A stretch of DNA of 10,137 nucleotides, taken from positions 1-10,137 of the forward strand of contig JBFIPX010000116.1 in assembly GCA_041609895.1 (NCBI GenBank), given 5' to 3'. Both the position numbers and the translations under genes were made by a program. Source of the stretch: JAHHLP01 sp041609895 (GTDB lineage: Bacteria > Bacteroidota > Rhodothermia > Rhodothermales > JABDKH01). The notes below the pieces were generated by a model. The model saw nothing but the letters and a program-made list of their open reading frames with translations, was not told where the DNA came from and did not search any database. Below are positions 5,830 through 10,137 of the stretch, piece after piece (the first letter of the stretch is position 1; every line of letters begins with the position of its first letter).

Positions 5830-6531
5830 TTGCCTACAGCATTCATCACGGGGGCGAGTCACGGGATAGGTGCCGCGATCGCGCGATACTTCGCACACCA
5901 AGCGGAAGCGAAAATTGCACTGGTTTCCCGCACAGAGGAAAAGCTCATCGCCGTCTCGGACGAGTGCATTGCGGCAGGCGCGGAGACGCTTGTCCTGCCA
6001 TGCGATGTCACAGATCCGGCGGCTGTTGCGGACGTCGCCGACCGCGTTCTTGAAAAGTGGGGCGCACCCGACCTGCTCGTCAATAACGCGGGTCAATTCG
6101 TTCCTGGCAGCATTTCAGAAACGTCTCCAAAAGACTTTCGATACCAGGTCGACGTCAATCTGAACAGCGCGTTCTATGTGACCCGTGCGTTTCTGGAAGC
6201 GATGAAACGCCGCGGCTCTGGACTGATCGTGTTCACCGCATCCGTTGCCAGTGTTAAGGCATATCCTGGTGGAGCCGCCTACTGCGCAGCGAAACATGGA
6301 CTCCTCGGACTCGCCCGTGTGACCCGGGAGGACACGATAGGTACTGGCGTTCGATCGACCGCACTGATTCTTGGCGCAACCTACACGCCAAGCTGGGAAT
6401 CGTCGGGTATGCCGGAGGAACGTTTCATTCCGGTCGAAGATGTAGCATCCATTGTGTTGGACCTCTATCAGAAGTCCGATCGCACGGTCGTCGAGGAAAT
6501 ACTAATTCGCCCGGGTGAAGGCGATATCTGA
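5830..6531 (+). CDS. short-chain dehydrogenase/reductase, candidate sepiapterin reductase
   Basis: A classical SDR of 233 aa with a Rossmann fold. The NAD(P) glycine motif is TGASHGIG (7-14), with Ser33-Arg34 after beta-2 favouring NADPH. DV at 59-60 contacts the adenine, NNAG is at 85-88, and the catalytic set is Asn110, Ser138, Tyr151 and Lys155 (YCAAK). The C-terminal substrate region contains GATYTPSW. Its position third in a unit with PTPS and folE suggests that it reduces 6-pyruvoyl-tetrahydropterin (via sepiapterin-like intermediates) to tetrahydrobiopterin. This role is inferred from context: the SDR superfamily is broad, and sequence alone could equally fit a 3-oxoacyl-ACP reductase-like or other reductase. 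The length is slightly under the 240-260 aa of known sepiapterin reductases. It starts with TTG behind a good SD. The gene converges on the YqgE-family gene 65 nt away. Confidence 0.88.
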   Translation: MPTAFITGASHGIGAAIARYFAHQAEAKIALVSRTEEKLIAVSDECIAAGAETLVLPCDVTDPAAVADVADRVLEKWGAPDLLVNNAGQFVPGSISETSPKDFRYQVDVNLNSAFYVTRAFLEAMKRRGSGLIVFTASVASVKAYPGGAAYCAAKHGLLGLARVTREDTIGTGVRSTALILGATYTPSWESSGMPEERFIPVEDVASIVLDLYQKSDRTVVEEILIRPGEGDI

Positions 6532-6592
6532 GGTGCCGTCACGACATTTGTCGGGCATCACCCACCCGTGTCTCAACGGGAATTGGCCCCGT
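6532..6592. terminator. structured convergent 3' region, weak bidirectional terminator candidate
   Basis: Between the convergent SDR and YqgE-family genes. A bulged hairpin can form at 6532-6562 (GGT.GCC..CGAC attt GTCG..GGC.ACC), and acggg (6576-6580) pairs with cccgt (6588-6592) across 7 nt, five nt from the YqgE stop. No T-tract follows on either strand, so rho-independent termination is uncertain. Confidence 0.25.
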
Positions 6593-6596
6593 CGAG

Positions 6597-7154
6597 TTAG
6601 TTCAGCCTGGGGTCGATAGGGAAATTGGCCATTACGGCATAGTCACCACCCATTCGACGAAGGCGCAGCCGCCAGATAGCATCCGGTTCGTCAGAGAACA
6701 CGGCCTTTTCGTCCGACTCAGTGACGATCCATCCTCCCGTTTGAATCTCGTCGTGGAGCTGCCCCGCTCCCCAGCCTGCATATCCGAGGAATAGTCGAAG
6801 CTCGCGATCACCGACCGGCCGATCACTGCAGATCCGTTTGAGTGCATCGAAATCACCTCCCCACTCGACACCCTCGACGACTGTCGTGGACTCCGGCAAA
6901 TCTAGCTTGTGCAGAAAATGGAGCGTGTCGGGCTGGACCGGTCCACCGAACTGGAGTCCGCCCGTATACCCTGCGAGGTCCGACGACATGATCTCGATCT
7001 CCGCCTCGATCGGTCGATTGAGGATAAGACCAAACGATCCTTCTTCCGAATGCTCACACAGGAGAATCACCGATCGGAAGAAGTTGGGATCCTGCAGCGC
7101 CGGTGGAGCGATCAGAAGTGACCCAGGTTTCGGAAGATGATCGGATAATTCCAT
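6597..7154 (-). CDS. YqgE/AlgH family protein (DUF179)
   Basis: A 185-aa member of the UPF0301 family (YqgE/AlgH), widespread in bacteria, cytoplasmic and without a settled biochemical function; AlgH was linked to alginate regulation in Pseudomonas. The opening GSLLIAPPALQDPNFFRSVI (11-30), then LLCEHSEEGSFGLILNRPI (31-49), are the family signature. FGGPVQPDTLHFLH, LFLGYAGWGAGQL and the closing MGGDYAVMANFPIDPRLN are also typical. Length is normal. The ATG at 7154 has no clear SD and follows the stop of the upstream unknown gene by 45 nt, so the two are probably co-transcribed. There are no catalytic motifs to describe. Confidence 0.93.
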   Translation of the reverse strand: MELSDHLPKPGSLLIAPPALQDPNFFRSVILLCEHSEEGSFGLILNRPIEAEIEIMSSDLAGYTGGLQFGGPVQPDTLHFLHKLDLPESTTVVEGVEWGGDFDALKRICSDRPVGDRELRLFLGYAGWGAGQLHDEIQTGGWIVTESDEKAVFSDEPDAIWRLRLRRMGGDYAVMANFPIDPRLN

Positions 7155-7199
7155 GCGGCCGGTGTTTCTCGCCGGGCAATTTACGTCAGCATAGCCAAT

Positions 7200-7622
7200 C
7201 TAACTTTCCTGGCTGCCCTTCAAAGCTTTGAGCGCGCCGCACCACCAATCGGAGTCGCGCGTGACCGTGGTGACGGAGATACTTGAGAAGTGCGGCACGA
7301 GGGATATCAGGTATTCGGGCACCGCGCTCCAGTTGCTGGCGATGATCATCTTCTCTAATTCATCAGCTGCGATGCGACTCCACCTCCAGTCGTGTCGCAG
7401 CTTCTCCGCTTTCTTCCAGTAGTTCCTCTCGTCCCACGCCTGTGCGCTCTCATCGATTGTCTTGTAGATACCTCGGAGGGTGAATACCAGAAACGCGCAC
7501 ATGTCCTTTGCCTCGTCGTCGAATGCCGCCTTCTGGGCGAGCATCCGAAGTACCTCAGCCGACGAGCGCATTTGCTCGTGGCGCTTTTTGGCGGGAGTTT
7601 CGGTCTTGATGAGTCGGGCCAT
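7200..7622 (-). CDS. small Trp-rich protein of unknown function
   Basis: I do not recognise this gene. From ATG 7622 it encodes 140 aa beginning MARLIKTETPAKKRHEQMRS. It has a basic N-terminus and mostly amphipathic helices with many charged residues, and seven Trp (AWDERNYW, HDWRW, NW, SDWW). No signal peptide, membrane span or metal motif is seen. The frame is open upstream to a GTG at 7709, but the extra 29 residues (Pro/Asn-rich, ending NIAPCP) look non-native and the ATG start gives a cleaner N-terminus; no SD supports either. The sense of the Trp spacing and charged helices suggests a real, folded cytoplasmic protein, perhaps all-helical. It precedes the YqgE-family gene by 45 nt. The 217 bp between it and the protease gene shows no convincing promoter. 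Confidence 0.7.
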   Translation of the reverse strand: MARLIKTETPAKKRHEQMRSSAEVLRMLAQKAAFDDEAKDMCAFLVFTLRGIYKTIDESAQAWDERNYWKKAEKLRHDWRWSRIAADELEKMIIASNWSAVPEYLISLVPHFSSISVTTVTRDSDWWCGALKALKGSQES

Positions 7623-7839
7623 TGGGCAAGGTGCGATATTGCTGGCGGGATTGGGTGGTGGGGCGCCGAAGAAAGATACGGTGCGGTTGGAGTCGACGCA
7701 GGCCGGCACAACCCTATGCGCACGCTTGGGTGGGAAGGAGCGCGTTTGATTGCCGGCCCCGGTCTCTTACGTCGAGATGACGTTCTGTCGAATGGCGAAG
7801 CGTTCTACACGGCACCGGTTCGGACGTCGCCTGTTGCGC

Positions 7840-10137
7840 CTATTTGAGCAGAACCATCTGGCGGGTCAGACGCGTCTCGCCGGCCTCAAGAACATACACG
7901 TACATCCCCGAGGCCCATCGTGACGCATCTACGACGACTTCGTGCTGACCGGCCGGCGTCGGGCCCTCCGCGAATACGCCCATCTGACGCCCCAGAATGT
8001 CGTATACCGTAAGCGTGACGTCAGCAGTAGCTGGCAGCGAGTAACGCACGGTCGTCGTCGGGTTGAAGGGGTTCGGGAAGTTCTGCGCGAGCTGCAGTTG
8101 CTCGGGGAGTTCCGGCTCGTCTTCAATGGCGACCGGCTCCGCTCTGATGAGGACCTGAAGCCGAACGGCCGACATCTTCCCGTTCAGCGACGTCCCGTCG
8201 GACAGCGAAACGTCCCACATCGCGGCCCAGGAGTCGCCGCCATCGCCGGAGAGGTGCGTCACGTTTGCGACGTCATAGTTCGCGATTCCGGTAACGATGG
8301 TGTTGTCATCCGTTCCCGCGTTGGCTGCCCCGACGTGAATCGCCGGCGTTAGCTCCGGGATATCCTCATTGCTCAAGTCGATGTCGAGAAAGCGCAGCGG
8401 CTGACCTTGGAAGACGTCTTCACTCGCCCGTGGATCGCTCATCACCTTCGAGAAGAGCAGTCGACCCGGCGCACCATTGGTGTCGGCGCGCACCTCCAGC
8501 GTGAAGTCGCGCGGAGACTCGTCGGGAGGCCCGCCGCTGAACTGATTGCTGTAGTAGATCGCGATCGACACGACGTCCAGCGTCGTTCGCTCAGGGTCCG
8601 AAAGCTCAAAGCGGGTAGAGAAATGCTGCGGGTCCGGAATGCTCAGAAAGATGTCGGGCTGCCCGTCTTCGTACTGCGTGAACTCGGTCGAGAACTCGGC
8701 TCCCAACCACTCCGCTGAATAATCGTAGATAAGCCGGTCACTCGACACGCCGATGGCGCCGCTCGACACCGGTTTGGTGTGCACAAAGATCAGTGTCAGC
8801 CGGTCGATCAGGCCGGGGAAGAGCACATCTGTTGGCTCGACATCAAGATCCGTGATCTCGACGGTACCGTCTGTCCGCTCAACGATGGCGCGGAGCGCTG
8901 CACGTCCCAGCGTGAGATCGCGGGTTTGACCTGGCTCAACAAACGGGGCTGCCGTAAGTGTGAAGTCTTCGACGTCGGTCCAGACCCGATACATTACGGC
9001 TCCCCCGTTAATCGTGTCGCGTCGGGCGGTGTTGCCGACTGTTCGTCCGTCGACGATCGCGCTAAGCTCGACAAACGAACGGGCATTTGCGTGAGTCGTG
9101 TATCGAAAGCCGTACAGAGGATCGCTGGACACACCGGTGCCATTCAGCAATGTCGCGGTGTGAAAATCCATCAGAAGCGCTTGAAAATTCGAGCCGATGC
9201 TTTCCACGGCGTTCTCGTATCCTCTCCGTCCATTGGCAGGATCTCGAGTGATTGATCCAACGGTCAGCACGTCGGTGCGTTCGGCCAAATATGTGGTCAG
9301 CAGGTTGGCCCTCTGGTAATCGAATTCGGGAGCGGAACGGTCCCATGTAAAGAGAGAGATCTTTAGCTCAGTGGTTTGAGTCGGGTATACGACATTTCGC
9401 CATTCAAGACCATTCACGATCGATGCGTACTCGGAGAGACCCTCGTTAACGAACGTTTCCTCCGACGAGCTGTAGTTTGCATGAATTAGATGTTGTAACT
9501 CGTGGGCAGCAATTCCCAGAAAACGGTTGGATGGCCCTTTGATACCCTCGTTTGAATCCAGGTAGAGAATGTCGCGGTTGTTCCCACCTCCAGTAGGTGA
9601 GAGGTCGTTAGGACTGACATAACCGAGCGTGCAGCAGCCGACTTCCTGAATATCGAAGAGGAGGATATCTGTCTTACCGTCCCCGTCCACGTTCGGCACA
9701 TCGCCGAATATCGCAATGTTGTTTGCCAGTATCCCTGCGTTTGGATTGTACGAATCAGCAGGGGTTGAATCTTCCATCGCCGACACCAGACTTTGGACGG
9801 AAGCGTCTGTGACGTTTCCGTTTCCTCCGGGACCGCTCGTTTCCAACACGTCCACCCATATGTTCACAAGTGCGCTTTCTTCAACCCAAACGAAGTCCCG
9901 TCGCTCGAACTCCGAAGTCTCGAAATTGACCACGGTAAAAGTTACCGTGTCGCCGACAGCGATGACGGACGAACTCTTGTTCTGTACTGTAAGCTCTCCT
10001 GCTGCCTTCCGACGATGAAAGTCCTCGAGTGCGGCCCGTCCACTTTCACTCTCGAACAGGATGCGTGTCCCGTCAATAAAGGTCCACTGCTCGTTAGTCG
10101 TTTCGTACCTATCGGGCAGTTCGACGACCTGCTGTGC
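7840..10137 (-). CDS. secreted HExxH zinc metalloprotease with T9SS C-terminal sorting domain, N-terminus cut by window edge
   Basis: The frame is open to the right edge, so 765 C-terminal residues are visible and the signal peptide lies outside. The zinc motif HELQH (visible residues 212-216; bases 9504-9490) is followed 15 residues later by NEGLSEYA, whose Glu232 is the likely third ligand, a gluzincin-like layout resembling M30 (hyicolysin)-type peptidases. Upstream, NVDGDGKTDI is a DxDxDG calcium-type loop followed by a vicinal Cys pair (GCCTLG). A beta-rich middle region follows. The last 83 residues (683-765; bases 8091-7843) begin LAQNFPNPFNPTT and contain YDILGRQ and MVLLK, a type A T9SS sorting domain, so export across the outer membrane and surface attachment or release are expected. 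Peptidase family is inferred from motif spacing; substrate is unknown. Ends at TAG 7842-7840. Confidence 0.88.
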   Translation of the reverse strand, partial: AQQVVELPDRYETTNEQWTFIDGTRILFESESGRAALEDFHRRKAAGELTVQNKSSSVIAVGDTVTFTVVNFETSEFERRDFVWVEESALVNIWVDVLETSGPGGNGNVTDASVQSLVSAMEDSTPADSYNPNAGILANNIAIFGDVPNVDGDGKTDILLFDIQEVGCCTLGYVSPNDLSPTGGGNNRDILYLDSNEGIKGPSNRFLGIAAHELQHLIHANYSSSEETFVNEGLSEYASIVNGLEWRNVVYPTQTTELKISLFTWDRSAPEFDYQRANLLTTYLAERTDVLTVGSITRDPANGRRGYENAVESIGSNFQALLMDFHTATLLNGTGVSSDPLYGFRYTTHANARSFVELSAIVDGRTVGNTARRDTINGGAVMYRVWTDVEDFTLTAAPFVEPGQTRDLTLGRAALRAIVERTDGTVEITDLDVEPTDVLFPGLIDRLTLIFVHTKPVSSGAIGVSSDRLIYDYSAEWLGAEFSTEFTQYEDGQPDIFLSIPDPQHFSTRFELSDPERTTLDVVSIAIYYSNQFSGGPPDESPRDFTLEVRADTNGAPGRLLFSKVMSDPRASEDVFQGQPLRFLDIDLSNEDIPELTPAIHVGAANAGTDDNTIVTGIANYDVANVTHLSGDGGDSWAAMWDVSLSDGTSLNGKMSAVRLQVLIRAEPVAIEDEPELPEQLQLAQNFPNPFNPTTTVRYSLPATADVTLTVYDILGRQMGVFAEGPTPAGQHEVVVDASRWASGMYVYVLEAGETRLTRQMVLLK
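7843..8091 (-). other. T9SS type A C-terminal sorting domain (within the protease)
   Basis: Encodes the final 83 residues of the metalloprotease. NFPNPFNPTT opens a small beta-sandwich, LTVYDILGRQMG is the central strand motif, and the end MVLLK is characteristic. In T9SS organisms this domain directs secretion and is usually removed by the PorU sortase. Its presence implies a T9SS elsewhere in the genome. Confidence 0.9.

Noticed and set aside
7707..7709. GTG start giving the small unknown protein 169 residues
   Set aside because: The added 29 residues look like untranslated sequence (Pro/Asn-rich, no helix pattern) and the ATG at 7622 gives a natural basic N-terminus. There is no SD for the GTG.
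7769..7783. acgtc/gacgt inverted repeat in the gap downstream of the protease gene
   Set aside because: A five-bp stem without a T-tract; expected by chance and too weak to call a terminator.
9931..9933. GTG start of the protease at 9933
   Set aside because: The frame stays open for 68 more codons to the window edge with protein-like sequence, and a secreted T9SS protein needs a signal peptide, so the start is outside the window.
1..10137. CRISPR array, defence island, prophage or transposon
   Set aside because: No direct-repeat array, transposase, integrase, nuclease-effector pair or flanking repeats were found. The genes are mostly chromosomal housekeeping or secretion genes.

Overview
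The window looks like chromosomal DNA from a member of the Bacteroidota/Rhodothermota (FCB) group, probably a Rhodothermales- or Balneolales-like organism. The evidence is a large secreted protease ending in a type IX secretion (T9SS, Por-type) C-terminal sorting domain (NFPNPFNPTT...), several genes with no Shine-Dalgarno (SD) sequence, a TAnnTTTG-type promoter match, and an outer-membrane beta-barrel-like protein ending in Phe. The taxonomic call is inferred from these traits only. No rRNA, tRNA, CRISPR array, phage gene or insertion sequence was seen.

Layout from left to right. (1) 1-1055, minus: N-terminal 351 residues of a PAS + HisKA_3 histidine kinase that runs off the left edge. (2) 1056-1453: a 398-bp non-coding stretch holding a possible 35-codon leader ORF with a good SD sequence, a 9-bp inverted repeat and a candidate terminator for coaE. 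(3) 4515-1454, minus: a tightly packed three-gene unit, HIT-family hydrolase (HinT-like), then a 687-aa putative outer-membrane beta-barrel protein of unknown function, then dephospho-CoA kinase (coaE), with gaps of 4 and 1 nt. (4) 4516-4663: an AT-rich divergent promoter region. (5) 4664-6531, plus: 6-pyruvoyl-tetrahydropterin synthase, GTP cyclohydrolase I (folE) and a short-chain dehydrogenase/reductase. (6) 7622-6597, minus: a small Trp-rich protein of unknown function followed by a YqgE/AlgH-family protein. (7) 10137-7840, minus: C-terminal 765 residues of a secreted HExxH metalloprotease with a T9SS sorting domain, truncated at its N-terminus by the right edge.

The most coherent functional unit is region 5. 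GTP cyclohydrolase I makes 7,8-dihydroneopterin triphosphate and PTPS converts it to 6-pyruvoyl-tetrahydropterin. An SDR of the sepiapterin-reductase kind could then reduce this to tetrahydrobiopterin (BH4). The PTPS has the mammalian-type Cx5HGH active-site motif rather than the Cx3HGH of QueD, so BH4-type pterin synthesis is preferred over queuosine-precursor synthesis. Apart from that, the window contains housekeeping genes, one uncharacterised barrel protein, one small conserved-looking unknown and a secreted protease. I do not see a clearly new defence or mobile system.
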